The notes: generated from the letters alone by a model not told the origin. 64,000 nucleotides of DNA from Devosia sp. SD17-2 (GCF_029201565.1 NZ_CP104002.1:1505001-1569000); one strand, 5' to 3'; shown: positions 17,003 through 25,760, counted from the first letter of the stretch. Translations and numbers: made by a program.

Positions 17003-18025
17003 TTGTTCAAAAGCATTTTAAAGAAAGTCGCTGGCGTCGCGGCGATCGGACTCATTACTGCGGGAGGCGCGTTCGGCCAGTCAGAAATGCCGACGCTGAA
17101 GATGGCGCTGGCAGTCGCCGATATGGGCTTCAACCTGACGCCCAATTCCGTCTTCAACCTGGCCGACGATCTCGGCATTTTTGAAAAGCACGGCGTTAAA
17201 GTCGAATTCATTACCCTCGACGGCACACCGCAGGCTGTCGCGGCCTTGAACTCCGGCGCTGTCGACATTGCCGACATCACAATCGATTCCATGCTGCGCC
17301 TGCGCGCCGAGAATGATGTGCAGTTGCGCGGTTTTCTCGCCAACGGGAAGGGCGGGTCTTTCCTGATTGTTGGCAAGGACGAAATCGAGAGCGTCGCAGA
17401 CCTGGCCGGGCACAGCTTCGCCATTGCAGATAGCGGCAGTCTTGACCACAATCTGACCGTGGCCATGCTGCAGGCAACCAATTCGGAAGCGCCCAATTTC
17501 GTAGCGATCGGCGCCCCCGACGTCCGCGTGCAGGCGCTGGCTGCAGGGCGTATTGATGCCACCACTGTCTCCTTCGGCACCTATCTGTCGATCGCCGACA
17601 CGCCTGGTATCCACATCATCATGAACACCGATGAACTGGGCAAATTTACGCTTTCCCCGACAAAGCTGATTTCGGCAATGGAGAGCACGCTCGAGACGAA
17701 GGGCGATGCGATTCAGCGTTTCACCAATGCTGTCGTGGAAACCGCACGCCGCATGCATGACAACCCGGATGAATGGGTGGAGGCTGCTGCAGCCGCTCGG
17801 GATGATCTCTCACGTGAGCGCATTGAGGCGATCGCAAATTTCATCAAGGCTCAGTGGTGCCTGGATGCCTGCATGGACGAGGGCAATCTCAACAATGTCG
17901 TCGACTATATCTACAACAATCCCGACTTCGAAAACGTGACGCGCATTCCGGCTGAGGACGTCCTCGAGTTCCGCTTTGCCCAGAAGGCCAACGAAACGCT
18001 CGGCCCCTATACGCCGCCGAACTGA
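17003..18025 (+). CDS. NMT1/SsuA-type ABC substrate-binding protein
   Basis: A 340-residue exported binding protein of the nitrate/sulfonate/taurine/thiamine-precursor group. It has a Sec signal peptide (KKVAGVAAIGLITAGGAFGQ) and the typical NMT1 layout: FEKHGVKVEFITLDGTPQAV, then NSGAVDIADITIDS. The start is TTG at 17003, chosen because AAGGAGG lies exactly 6 bases upstream and the signal peptide begins there. No permease or ATPase gene adjoins it; instead the stop is directly followed by the start of a quinoprotein-like gene. The ligand is unknown. Confidence 0.85.
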   Translation: MFKSILKKVAGVAAIGLITAGGAFGQSEMPTLKMALAVADMGFNLTPNSVFNLADDLGIFEKHGVKVEFITLDGTPQAVAALNSGAVDIADITIDSMLRLRAENDVQLRGFLANGKGGSFLIVGKDEIESVADLAGHSFAIADSGSLDHNLTVAMLQATNSEAPNFVAIGAPDVRVQALAAGRIDATTVSFGTYLSIADTPGIHIIMNTDELGKFTLSPTKLISAMESTLETKGDAIQRFTNAVVETARRMHDNPDEWVEAAAAARDDLSRERIEAIANFIKAQWCLDACMDEGNLNNVVDYIYNNPDFENVTRIPAEDVLEFRFAQKANETLGPYTPPN

Positions 18026-19594
18026 ATGAAGCCGACTTTGGAGCGCATAAATCGCAATGGCATAAGTGACTGGCCAAGCTCGAACGGGGACGTGGCCAAT
18101 TCACGTCACGCCTCCGGTGAGCTGGCCATATCAGTGGACACGGTCGGAAGGCTCCGGCCAGATTTTGTCCTTGTCAGCGACGGCTCCAATTGGTCGACCC
18201 CCAGCGTCGTCGGTGAAAGCTTCTTTTTCACCGACGACGCTGGCGGGCTGACCTGCGTAGATCGCCAGAGCGGACGAGTGCTCTGGGCGCGCAAGATTTC
18301 CGATTATACCGGCGTCGAGAATGCCAATGCGCGCACCAGCGTGGTAGTGACCGACGATCTGGTCATCGTCGGCGATCGCGCCGGCGCCAACCTCATTGCC
18401 GCAAACCGTGTAACTGGCGAGCGCATCTGGATTACACGGCTCGACACCCACCCTGCAGCGCTGATCACCGGATCACCGGTCCTGCATGACGGCGTGGTCT
18501 ATGTCGGCACCTCTTCGCTTGAGGGGATGCGTTTTCTCAGGGATCGCAGCTATCGCACCAGCTTTATCGGCATGATGGTGGCGGTCGATGCCGCCAGCGG
18601 GCGGATCCTGTGGAAGACACCCACCATGCCCGACAATGGCGGCGCACTCGACAGTTGGGCCGGCGGCGCAGTGATCAGCGTTCCGGCGGTCGATGCCACG
18701 ACAGGCACGGCGTTTTTTACCACCGATCATCACTATAAGATGCCCGCGCATGTTCTGGCGCAGCTTGAGGCAGCACCGAACAATTGGGACCCAACCGCCT
18801 TTCCGGACGACTTTCGCGCGTCTTCCCTCATCGCGCTCGACATAAAGACCGGGGCAGTCAAGTGGAGCTTTTTTGGCTCCGGGCTCGACGTCTGGCAGCG
18901 GGTGTGTGGGGAATATCCAGGCACAGGCTTTCCCTTTCCGGTCCACGACATTGGGCGTCCCGCCGGCCCCGAACGCCTGGTTCCGCCGCCGACCGATTAT
19001 CTCAACTGGTCGTTCGCGGCGGGCTCGCCACAGATTTTCGACGTCGAGATCGAAGGCCGACGCCGGCATCTGGTCGGCGTTGCGCAAAAGAGCGGTGTCT
19101 ACTGGGCATTTGACGCGGTAACCGGCGAAATCGTCTGGCACAGCGTGGTGGGCCCCTGGTCTGAGCCGGGTGGTTTGACATGGGGCGCTGCCTGGGATGG
19201 CAAGCGCCTCTATGTGGCGCTGACCAATCTCGAACACGTTCCGCATCAATTGAAGGGTGGCGCTCTGACAACAGGCGGCTCCTGGGCGGCGCTGGACCCG
19301 GCGAGCGGGGACATCCTCTGGCAAATTGCCGAACCGAGTGGCGCTGCCGTCTATGCGGCGTCGGTGGTTGCCAATGGGGTTATCTTCGGTGCCTCGATGG
19401 CAACCACAGGCGAGCAGATGTTCGCACTCGACGCTGAAACCGGCGACATCCTCTGGCGCTTTGCCTCAGGTGGCTCCGTGGCGGCACATCCGGCCGTGGC
19501 CGATGGCAAGGTTTTCTGGGGCTCGGGATTTCGACTGTTCGGCGGCGTTGGAAATAACCAGATGTATGTCTTCGGCCTGGGCGATTTCGGCTGA
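18026..19594 (+). CDS. PQQ-dehydrogenase-like beta-propeller protein without signal peptide
   Basis: A 522-residue protein made of propeller blades that carry the quinoprotein tryptophan-docking pattern. At least seven are visible, for example CVDRQSGRVLWARK, AVDAASGRILWK, ALDIKTGAVKWSF, AFDAVTGEIVWHS, ALDPASGDILWQ and ALDAETGDILWRF. The N-terminal ISDWPSSNGDVANSRH is like the start of PQQ alcohol and polyvinyl-alcohol dehydrogenases. Those enzymes are periplasmic, but no signal peptide is seen here: translation begins immediately after the TGA of the binding protein with no room for a leader. It may be cytoplasmic, non-catalytic, or a ligand sensor. PQQ binding residues were not verified. 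Confidence 0.75.
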   Translation: MKPTLERINRNGISDWPSSNGDVANSRHASGELAISVDTVGRLRPDFVLVSDGSNWSTPSVVGESFFFTDDAGGLTCVDRQSGRVLWARKISDYTGVENANARTSVVVTDDLVIVGDRAGANLIAANRVTGERIWITRLDTHPAALITGSPVLHDGVVYVGTSSLEGMRFLRDRSYRTSFIGMMVAVDAASGRILWKTPTMPDNGGALDSWAGGAVISVPAVDATTGTAFFTTDHHYKMPAHVLAQLEAAPNNWDPTAFPDDFRASSLIALDIKTGAVKWSFFGSGLDVWQRVCGEYPGTGFPFPVHDIGRPAGPERLVPPPTDYLNWSFAAGSPQIFDVEIEGRRRHLVGVAQKSGVYWAFDAVTGEIVWHSVVGPWSEPGGLTWGAAWDGKRLYVALTNLEHVPHQLKGGALTTGGSWAALDPASGDILWQIAEPSGAAVYAASVVANGVIFGASMATTGEQMFALDAETGDILWRFASGGSVAAHPAVADGKVFWGSGFRLFGGVGNNQMYVFGLGDFG

Positions 19595-19915
19595 GCGGTG
19601 TGGCCGGCACCATTGGCCCGCAGCGAGCTGCTTCTGCCAATACTCCCGCAGGTCCGACCCGAAATAATCCCGCCGCTGGAGGTAGACGTCCTCGGCCTTG
19701 TCCATCTGGACGAGGTCCGGACGGGTGGCCAGCATGAGCGCGGTTTCCATCTCACAGGCATGCATGATGCCGCCCGCCTGAGATTGCCGCCACGCGGCCA
19801 GTTCTGGCAGTGCGAAATCCCAATAGGAGGCGGCGTGGATGCGCAGCCCGCCCTCGTAGAAGAGGGTCTGGGTCAGATTGCGCAGGATGTTGGCATTTCC
19901 GCCATGGCCGTTGAG
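19595..19915 (-). pseudogene. Creatininase-family fragment, truncated at both ends
   Basis: On the minus strand the segment starts with the family hallmark LNGHGGNANILRNL and continues through HACEMETALMLATRPDLVQMD, both typical of creatininase/creatinine amidohydrolase-like metal hydrolases. It is preceded by an in-frame stop (19916-19918) and lies only a few bases from the IS66 target site, so the N-terminal half with the first metal ligands is missing. Homology fades as the frame runs into the antisense of the propeller gene, so the C-terminus is also lost. The sequence beyond IS66 does not restore the missing N-terminus. Confidence 0.7.
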
Positions 19916-19923
19916 TCAGCCCG

Positions 19924-19944
19924 GATAGTTCGTAAGCGGTGTTC
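19924..19944 (+). repeat. IS66 left target duplication and terminal repeat
   Basis: Target duplication GATAGTTC (19924-19931) directly followed by the 13-bp left inverted repeat GTAAGCGGTGTTC (19932-19944). Confidence 0.95.
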
Positions 19945-20015
19945 CGTCCCCACCTTCCGTCCTTTCGTCGGCCGTGAGATCCCGCATGTGTTGATGTCAG
20001 TGCGGGAGTTTCTCC

Positions 20016-20408
20016 ATGGACGCTCCATTGGAGCTTCTCACAAGTGGCGGGAGACGGCGGCGCAATCGGCAGTGGCCCGATGAGGTGAAGGCGCGGATTG
20101 TCTCCGAAACGCTTCGTCCAGGGGCGACCGTTGGTGAAGTTGCGGCGCGGCATGGTCTGAAGGCCAACCATGTCTGCTCTTGGCGAACCCTTGCGCGGAA
20201 CGGGAAGCTGGTGCTGCCGGCGCCAGAAGATGCGGTAGAGTTTGCGACGCTGATGGTCGCTCCGGTTGTTGGGGATGTGACGTCAGCGGAGCCGGTGGCG
20301 TCGGCTGGGCCGGAGGTCGTGGTGGGTTCGGTGGCCATTCGGCTGGAGCCAGGCGCTTCGGCGGCCCGGATTGCCTCGGTGGTCCACGCGCTGCTGGCGG
20401 CCTCATGA
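20016..20408 (+). CDS. tnpA: IS66 accessory protein TnpA
   Basis: A 130-residue protein with an N-terminal helix-turn-helix of the IS66 Orf1 type (WPDEVKARIVSETLRPGATV, then VAARHGLKANHVCSWR) and a variable C-terminus rich in Val and Ala. IS66 elements need TnpA and TnpB together with TnpC for transposition. The stop overlaps the tnpB start as ATGA, the normal arrangement in this family. Confidence 0.92.
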   Translation: MDAPLELLTSGGRRRRNRQWPDEVKARIVSETLRPGATVGEVAARHGLKANHVCSWRTLARNGKLVLPAPEDAVEFATLMVAPVVGDVTSAEPVASAGPEVVVGSVAIRLEPGASAARIASVVHALLAAS

Positions 20409-20758
20409 TCTTTCCTTCCAACCGAGTGCGGATCATGGTGGCGACCAAGCCGATCGACTTCCGCAAAGGCCACGACAGTCTGGCGGCGCTGGTCAAGAAT
20501 GTGTTGCACGAGGACCCGTTCACCGGCACGGTCTTTGTGTTCCGCGCCAAAAAGACCGATCGGCTAAAGTTGCTCTACTGGGATGGCACGGGCTTGGTCA
20601 TGGCCTACAAGCGACTTGAAGAGCACAGCTTTAGCTGGCCTGCGGTGACGGATGGGGTGATGACGTTGAGCCATGCGCAGTTCGAGACGCTGTTCTCTGG
20701 GCTCGACTGGCGGCGGGTTCGGGCAGTGGAAGCGCGGGCCCCAGAAGCGGTCGAATAA
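20405..20758 (+). CDS. tnpB: IS66 accessory protein TnpB (Orf2)
   Basis: A 117-residue TnpB/Orf2 protein with the family core IMVATKPIDFRKGHDSLAAL near residue 10 and FVFRAKKTDRLKLLYWDGTG near residue 50. The start at 20405 overlaps the tnpA stop by 4 bp; a longer frame upstream is only the shadow of tnpA. It is required with TnpA for IS66 transposition, but its biochemical role is not settled. Confidence 0.95.
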   Translation: MIFPSNRVRIMVATKPIDFRKGHDSLAALVKNVLHEDPFTGTVFVFRAKKTDRLKLLYWDGTGLVMAYKRLEEHSFSWPAVTDGVMTLSHAQFETLFSGLDWRRVRAVEARAPEAVE

Positions 20759-20827
20759 CTGCGGCAGGATGACTCAGGGCCTGTCTTTCTGCGGGATCGG
20801 CGGCGCCTGATCTGGTAGATTCTGGTC

Positions 20828-22372
20828 ATGCTCAATGCCGCCGAACTTCCTGACGATATTGCCGCCCTCAAGGCGATGCTGATCGCCGCGGAGGTGCGTG
20901 ATCAGCGCAAGGATGAGCGGATCGCCCAACTGGAAAAGCTGGTCGCTGCGTTCAAGCAGGCAGCCTTCGGGCGTCGATCGGAAAAGAGCGACCCAGACCA
21001 GTTCGAGCTGGCGCTGGAGGATCTGGAAACGGCAATCGCGGTTGTCCAGGCCGAGGAGGACGCCGAGGACCGATCGGCCCGGCGGCCGGCCAAACCCCGC
21101 AGCGCCAATCGTGGTTCGCTCCCCAAGCACCTGCCGCGGATCGAGGAGATCATCGAGCCCCAAAGCCTGGTCTGTGGCTGCGGCGGTTGCCTGCACCGCA
21201 TTGGCGAGGACGTCTCCGAGCGGCTCGACGTGATCCCTGCCCAGTTCCGCGTGATCGTGACCCGTCGCCCTAAATATGCCTGCCGGTTCTGCACGGACGG
21301 CGTGGTGCAAGCCCCGGCGCCCGGACGGTTGATCCCGGGCGGGCTGCCAACCGAGGCCATGGTCGCTCATGTCCTGGTCAGCAAGTACGCCGATCACCTG
21401 CCGTTGTATCGCCAGGCCCAGATCTTTAGCCGTCAGGGTGTTGATCTGGACCGTTCAACCCTCGCCGACTGGGTTGGTCGGGCCGCCTTCGAGCTGCGCC
21501 CGGTCTATGATGCCCTGCTGGCGGATCTGAAGCGGTCATCAAAGCTGTTCATGGACGAAACTCGCGCGCCGGTGCTCGATCCCGGTACCCGAAAAACCAA
21601 GACCGGTTACTTCTGGGCCCTAGCCCGCGATGATCGGCCCTGGAGTGGCACCGCGCCACCCGGTGTTGCCTTCACCTACGCGCCCGGCCGAGGCGGCCTT
21701 CATGCCGAACGGATCTTGCAGGGCTTTGGCGGCATCCTGCAGGTGGATGGCTATGCCGGCTATAATCGGCTGATCGCGCCTGGACGCGTCGGTTCGAATA
21801 TCAGGCTCGCCTATTGCTGGGCCCATGCCCGCCGCAAGTTGGTGGATATAACGCGCGCGGGAAACGCCCCTATTGCGGAAGAGGGTGTGAGGCTGATCCG
21901 CGAACTCTATTCCATCGAGGCCGATATCCGAGGCCAGGGCCCGGATGACCGCCTGGCTGCGCGCCAGCAGAGATCGGCGCCGGCCGCCGCCCGGATAAGA
22001 GAATGGCTCGATCATCATCGCGCCCGCGTGTCCGCGAAAGCGCCCCTCGGGGAGGCACTGGGCTACATCGCCAAATACTGGCCGGGGTTGGTGCTATTCC
22101 TGGCCGATGGCCGCATCGAGCTCGACAACAATGCCGTCGAGCGGACTATCCGTCCGATTGCGCTGAACCGGAAAAACGCGCTCTTTGCCGGTCATGATGC
22201 TGGCGCCGAAAACTGGGCCGTCATCGCCTCGCTGATCGAAACCTGCAAGCTGAACGGCGTCGACCCCTACGCTTGGCTCGCCACGACCCTCCGCGCCCTC
22301 GTGAGCGACCACAAGCAGAGCCGCATCAACGATCTGCTGCCGTGGAATTATGCTTCACAGCTGGGCGATTGA
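20828..22372 (+). CDS. tnpC: IS66 transposase TnpC
   Basis: A 514-residue DDE transposase, full length for IS66. Visible domains are an N-terminal coiled region with the leucine-rich IAQLEKLVAAFKQAAFGRRSEK, a zinc-finger-like CGCGGCLHRIGED and ACRFCTDGVVQAP, the catalytic region starting LFMDETRAPVLDPG, the second Asp in LQVDGYAGYNRL, and the Glu in RIELDNNAVERTIRP. No frameshift or internal stop is present, so the element may be active. Confidence 0.96.
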   Translation: MLNAAELPDDIAALKAMLIAAEVRDQRKDERIAQLEKLVAAFKQAAFGRRSEKSDPDQFELALEDLETAIAVVQAEEDAEDRSARRPAKPRSANRGSLPKHLPRIEEIIEPQSLVCGCGGCLHRIGEDVSERLDVIPAQFRVIVTRRPKYACRFCTDGVVQAPAPGRLIPGGLPTEAMVAHVLVSKYADHLPLYRQAQIFSRQGVDLDRSTLADWVGRAAFELRPVYDALLADLKRSSKLFMDETRAPVLDPGTRKTKTGYFWALARDDRPWSGTAPPGVAFTYAPGRGGLHAERILQGFGGILQVDGYAGYNRLIAPGRVGSNIRLAYCWAHARRKLVDITRAGNAPIAEEGVRLIRELYSIEADIRGQGPDDRLAARQQRSAPAAARIREWLDHHRARVSAKAPLGEALGYIAKYWPGLVLFLADGRIELDNNAVERTIRPIALNRKNALFAGHDAGAENWAVIASLIETCKLNGVDPYAWLATTLRALVSDHKQSRINDLLPWNYASQLGD

Positions 22373-22395
22373 CGCTGTTGGCTCTGGCGGCATAA

Positions 22396-22698
22396 TCGGA
22401 AATCACCAGCAACGAGGCGCCCTCTACGAACGATCAAGACGACCCCAACCTGGTCACATCAGGCAAGAGCCAGCGGGTAGTCGTTGATGGCTATGCCTTC
22501 TTCATCAACATCCATCGTCTCGAAACCGACGAGACATGGAACCTGGAGGTCGTGGACTATCAGGACGCCAGCCACGTCTGGGACGACCAGTTCCGGTCCG
22601 ACAGCGAGGCACGAGATGCAGCCCTGGCCGCACTGAAAAGCGAGGGCGCCATCGCCTTCATGCGCGGCAACAACGTCGTGCAGTTCCCGAGATCCTGA
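22396..22698 (+). CDS. IS66 passenger frame lacking a standard start codon
   Basis: An open frame of about 100 codons between tnpC and the right end of the IS. The predicted product (DGYAFFINIHRLETDE, SEARDAALAALKSEG, MRGNNVVQFPRS) looks like a real small protein with even codon use. No ATG, GTG or TTG occurs in frame in its first 50 codons; a TAA sits at 22393-22395. The start may have been lost by mutation, or a rare start is used. Small cargo frames after tnpC are known in Rhizobiales IS66 elements; no function can be assigned. Confidence 0.5.
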   Translation, partial: SEITSNEAPSTNDQDDPNLVTSGKSQRVVVDGYAFFINIHRLETDETWNLEVVDYQDASHVWDDQFRSDSEARDAALAALKSEGAIAFMRGNNVVQFPRS

Positions 22699-22714
22699 CA
22701 CCTACGTGGCCGCA

Positions 22715-22735
22715 GAACACCGCTTACGATAGTTC
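22715..22735 (+). repeat. IS66 right terminal repeat and target duplication
   Basis: Right inverted repeat GAACACCGCTTAC (22715-22727), the exact complement of the left end, followed by the second target copy GATAGTTC (22728-22735). Confidence 0.95.
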
Positions 22736-22810
22736 TCACACGATCGTCACGCTTCTTGCCTCGAGGATGCCAAACGCCCCAGCTATGAAGTGGAGAAGGC
22801 GGGGTCGACT

Positions 22811-23407
22811 TCATGGAGCGACGGTTATCGTGGGGAAGGAAAGCGCAGCCAAGGCATTGATGGCCTCGCTCCGCATTGCACCGAGGCCGGTCATGAAGCT
22901 GGTGGCCCCATCCTGGCCATAGCCGCGACGACTAATGCCGATGAGCGCAACGCCTTTACCCTTACCGAGAGTCTGGTAGCGATAGGCGTTCCATTCGACG
23001 ATGGCCGGATTGGCTTGCAGGTCACTTATCAGAAAATCGAGCAGGACCTCGCCCGTAGTGTCATTCTGGATCAGATCGTAGTTGAGCATCGGGTCGCTGG
23101 CTTTGCGTCCCTCAAGATGCTGAATCTGCGCCGCGGCTGTATCCATGGGCGTCAGTTCCCCCGAAACGGCTTCTACCAGGATCATGTCCCGGTAGACTTC
23201 CGCTTCCTGCCCATTCGGCAAATATTCCTGCTTGAAGTATCCGGCAGACGGTTGCGATGTCCACGCCAGGGCATAGCTCTCGCCCTGGAAGGCAATGGGT
23301 CCCGGCACGCCGAGCAGGTCGGATTGTGCTGCGCTGGGCAGTAGCGACAAGACCGCAATGGCTGCAGCAATGCTGGTGGTCAGGATCGGTCGCAAGATAG
23401 CCTCCAT
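22811..23407 (-). CDS. Exported protein of unknown function (198 aa)
   Basis: Not recognised as a named family. From the ATG at 23407 it has a Sec signal peptide (RPILTTSIAAAIAVLSLLPSAAQS, cleavage after SAA or AQS). The mature part of about 170 residues is predicted soluble, with WTSQPSAGYFKQEYLPNGQ and a C-terminal GKGVALIGISRRGYGQDG. Open sequence continues upstream of 23407 but lacks a signal and overlaps the divergent gene, so it is rejected. It is probably periplasmic. Divergently placed from two other exported unknowns at 23542 and 24195. Confidence 0.7.
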   Translation of the reverse strand: MEAILRPILTTSIAAAIAVLSLLPSAAQSDLLGVPGPIAFQGESYALAWTSQPSAGYFKQEYLPNGQEAEVYRDMILVEAVSGELTPMDTAAAQIQHLEGRKASDPMLNYDLIQNDTTGEVLLDFLISDLQANPAIVEWNAYRYQTLGKGKGVALIGISRRGYGQDGATSFMTGLGAMRSEAINALAALSFPTITVAP

Positions 23408-23541
23408 GCTGATTTCGCCAATAGGACGGCGCTTCGCACCAAATTCTTGGGCGAACGTGGTTTTTGCGGGCACTCTCGGCCGTGAGACCAATATCATGGC
23501 TGCTAGGGGCGTCTCATTCATGAATCCCAGGAGACAAGTCC

Positions 23542-24159
23542 ATGGCTGCCTTGCATTCTGAAGTCTGGTCGCGGCGTGGGGGAGGTAGGATCCTCTTCCG
23601 GTTAACCGTTGTGATCGCAACGTTGCTGGTCGTAGGCTCTGGTCAGGCGGAGGAAGATGGCTGGCAAGAGGCAGCCCTCCAGCGAGCAATTTCTTATTAT
23701 CAGGAGAGCCGGCCGGACGTTTGCGAGGCCGATGCCACGCCGACGGAGAGCTACAAACTGCGACTGGGTGAGGAAACCGCAGCCCGCGCGGCGCTGATGG
23801 TGGCGTTTGCCTGCCGCAGCCTCGACACCGGCCAGAGTTCGGTCTTCGTGCTGTCAGATCAGTATGGGACCGTGTCGGATCAAGTCTTCCCCACGCCCGA
23901 CATCGCATCGGGAGAAGCGGCGGATATCGATGCGACCGCCATAGAATGGCAGCAGCGCAGGGAAGTGCTCAATGCTGCGTACGAACCTGATGGCCGCACC
24001 ATGATTGCAGTCGAAACCTGGCCCAACACGGACGAAATCCGCATCAGAACCCAATGGGGCTTTTACCTCGGCCTGTTCAGGTTGATGCGCTTCGAAGTCG
24101 ATGCGGCGGCCGACGGGCGGCAGGAGTTAGTAGTGCTGATCGAGAATGAAATTTGGTAA
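23542..24159 (+). CDS. Exported protein of unknown function (205 aa)
   Basis: No family recognised. There is an N-terminal hydrophobic export signal after a charged leader (RILFRLTVVIATLLVVGSGQAEE). The mature part contains two cysteines (PDVCEAD and AFACRSLD) that may pair, and acidic stretches. Start at 23542 follows a GGAGAC-type site. It precedes another exported unknown by 35 bp, so the two are probably cotranscribed. Confidence 0.65.
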   Translation: MAALHSEVWSRRGGGRILFRLTVVIATLLVVGSGQAEEDGWQEAALQRAISYYQESRPDVCEADATPTESYKLRLGEETAARAALMVAFACRSLDTGQSSVFVLSDQYGTVSDQVFPTPDIASGEAADIDATAIEWQQRREVLNAAYEPDGRTMIAVETWPNTDEIRIRTQWGFYLGLFRLMRFEVDAAADGRQELVVLIENEIW

Positions 24160-24194
24160 CGCCGGCCGAACCGCCTCGCATGGGAGAATAGCGA

Positions 24195-25760
24195 ATGAGA
24201 CAGCGCCTCGTTAGCGCGGCAGCAGCATTGATGCTGTGGACCGCAGTCAGTGTGAGCGGAGCTGTAGCCGATTCCGCATCCTCGCAGACAGGTGGGTTTG
24301 TCACTGTCCCCCTGACGCGGCTGCCACCGCCACCTCGACCGGTCAACGCAGAGTTCTGTGACCATCTGGCAGTCGAGCCACACACAGCAGGCGGGAAGGT
24401 GGCGAAAGCCCTTGGTTGGGTCGTCACTGGAGAGGTCTCCCTTGGTAGCCTGGATGTGGTGAGCTTCGTCGGTGGTTTTGAACCGGGCACCAGCGGGTCT
24501 TGCCAGATGACCGACGGCAACGTAGGCCTTTTCGACGGCGACCAGCTGCGCTGGCTGGTCTATAGCGAGAGGGATGCAACCTCACACATCGGGACCGTCC
24601 AGGCCTTTGAGAAGACCGCTGTCCGGATTTGGAGTGGCGACTTTCTTCCTCAGCCGGTTGTGGATATGCACATTGACACAAGCGGCGCCGTTTCCCTTCG
24701 CAAGCTGGCCACGGTTGAACGGTTTTGCGACGGCAAGGCGTCGGTACCGAACATCTATGGAATCCCGATTGCCGAGGCACGCAAGGAACTTGAATCCGCC
24801 GGTTGGGGACCGGTTCTGGGCATCCTGCGGGACGAGCCGATGGACTTGCGGAGCGAAGAGCTGAAAGCGGCGGGAATCTACGAGGTGCAGTCCTGCTCGG
24901 GAACCGGATTTGGCTATTGCAGCTTCGGTTATTCCGGCCAGTTTGCCGAATTGTCGGTGGTTACGGTGGGAGAAGGTGGCGCGTCAGCCACTCCGGAGGT
25001 TGCAGGCTACGACGTCTCCTGCATCATCCCCGACGCAGCCCTGGTCGCTGACAAACGCATCGCCAGCATCGTAGCACAGGACAGCAACGTCGCCGCCCTC
25101 ATCCGGTTGCGAGAGGACTTCCACATGATCATGGGGAGCGAGTACGGTTTTCCCGCCGATGCAGCCCAGGCATGGCAGAGTGCGGTGGACGAGGCTTTCG
25201 ACGCCGAAACTGTCAGGGACGATTACTTGGCGGCGCTCGCGCCGGCGCTCTCCCCTGCGGTCGTCGAGACGGCCACTGCATTCAACATTTCCGACTTCCG
25301 CGACCAGCGCGATCGCATCAGCGATGCGCTGTTGTCCATGAACCTCGATGATCCGCAGCAGCGCGCTTCCCTTGAACAGGAGGTCGCCGCCTTGCCCACC
25401 GACATTGCCCGCATCGCGGCGGACTTGTTCAAGCAGTACCGTGGGCCCGAGAGCGCCGAAACGCTGGTGGAGGGGTATTTACGCGCCATGTACGTCGCTG
25501 CTGCCCCCTATGCAGGGGTCGAATCCGCCCAGGCCTGGGTCGAGGAAGCCCGTGAAGAGGGGTTTGCCGAGGTCTATGCCGAGAATATCTTCCTTGTATT
25601 CGCAACCACTCTGGGCCGCTATTCTGCGGAAACGCGCAGCGCCTACATTGAGGCCATCTCCAGCTCAGAATACGTCACCTACGAGCAACAGGCTTCCATA
25701 GCGTTCGAGCGGGCCTACAACGCTGCGATCGAGCGCCTGGAACGCGGGTTCGGCGACTAG
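24195..25760 (+). CDS. Exported protein with PASTA-like segment (521 aa)
   Basis: Signal peptide RLVSAAAALMLWTAVSVSGAVA is followed by a long periplasmic protein. Around residues 183-205 the segment VPNIYGIPIAEARKELESAGW matches the pattern of PASTA-type repeats (VP-x-x-x-G-x-x-x-x-x-A-x-x-x-L), next to a cysteine-rich stretch (SCSGTGFGYCSFGYSG). The C-terminal 200 residues are helical and resemble DUF2059-like domains in outline only. The function is unknown. Ribosome site GGGAGAATAG lies upstream. The transcript end is not marked by a clear terminator. Confidence 0.7.
   Translation: MRQRLVSAAAALMLWTAVSVSGAVADSASSQTGGFVTVPLTRLPPPPRPVNAEFCDHLAVEPHTAGGKVAKALGWVVTGEVSLGSLDVVSFVGGFEPGTSGSCQMTDGNVGLFDGDQLRWLVYSERDATSHIGTVQAFEKTAVRIWSGDFLPQPVVDMHIDTSGAVSLRKLATVERFCDGKASVPNIYGIPIAEARKELESAGWGPVLGILRDEPMDLRSEELKAAGIYEVQSCSGTGFGYCSFGYSGQFAELSVVTVGEGGASATPEVAGYDVSCIIPDAALVADKRIASIVAQDSNVAALIRLREDFHMIMGSEYGFPADAAQAWQSAVDEAFDAETVRDDYLAALAPALSPAVVETATAFNISDFRDQRDRISDALLSMNLDDPQQRASLEQEVAALPTDIARIAADLFKQYRGPESAETLVEGYLRAMYVAAAPYAGVESAQAWVEEAREEGFAEVYAENIFLVFATTLGRYSAETRSAYIEAISSSEYVTYEQQASIAFERAYNAAIERLERGFGD

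Larger units (their letters stand above)
19932..22727 (+). mobile_element. Complete IS66-family insertion sequence (2796 bp)
   Basis: Terminal inverted repeats GTAAGCGGTGTTC (19932-19944) and GAACACCGCTTAC (22715-22727) match the GTAAGCG ends usual for IS66. An identical 8-bp sequence, GATAGTTC, flanks both ends (19924-19931 and 22728-22735), the duplication size made by this family. Inside are tnpA, tnpB and tnpC in order plus a small passenger frame. The perfect ends and duplication argue for a fairly recent insertion. Confidence 0.95.

Noticed and set aside
22728..22810. Continuation of the creatininase gene beyond IS66
   Set aside because: Joining the flanks after removing IS66 and one target copy does not give a creatininase-like N-terminus.
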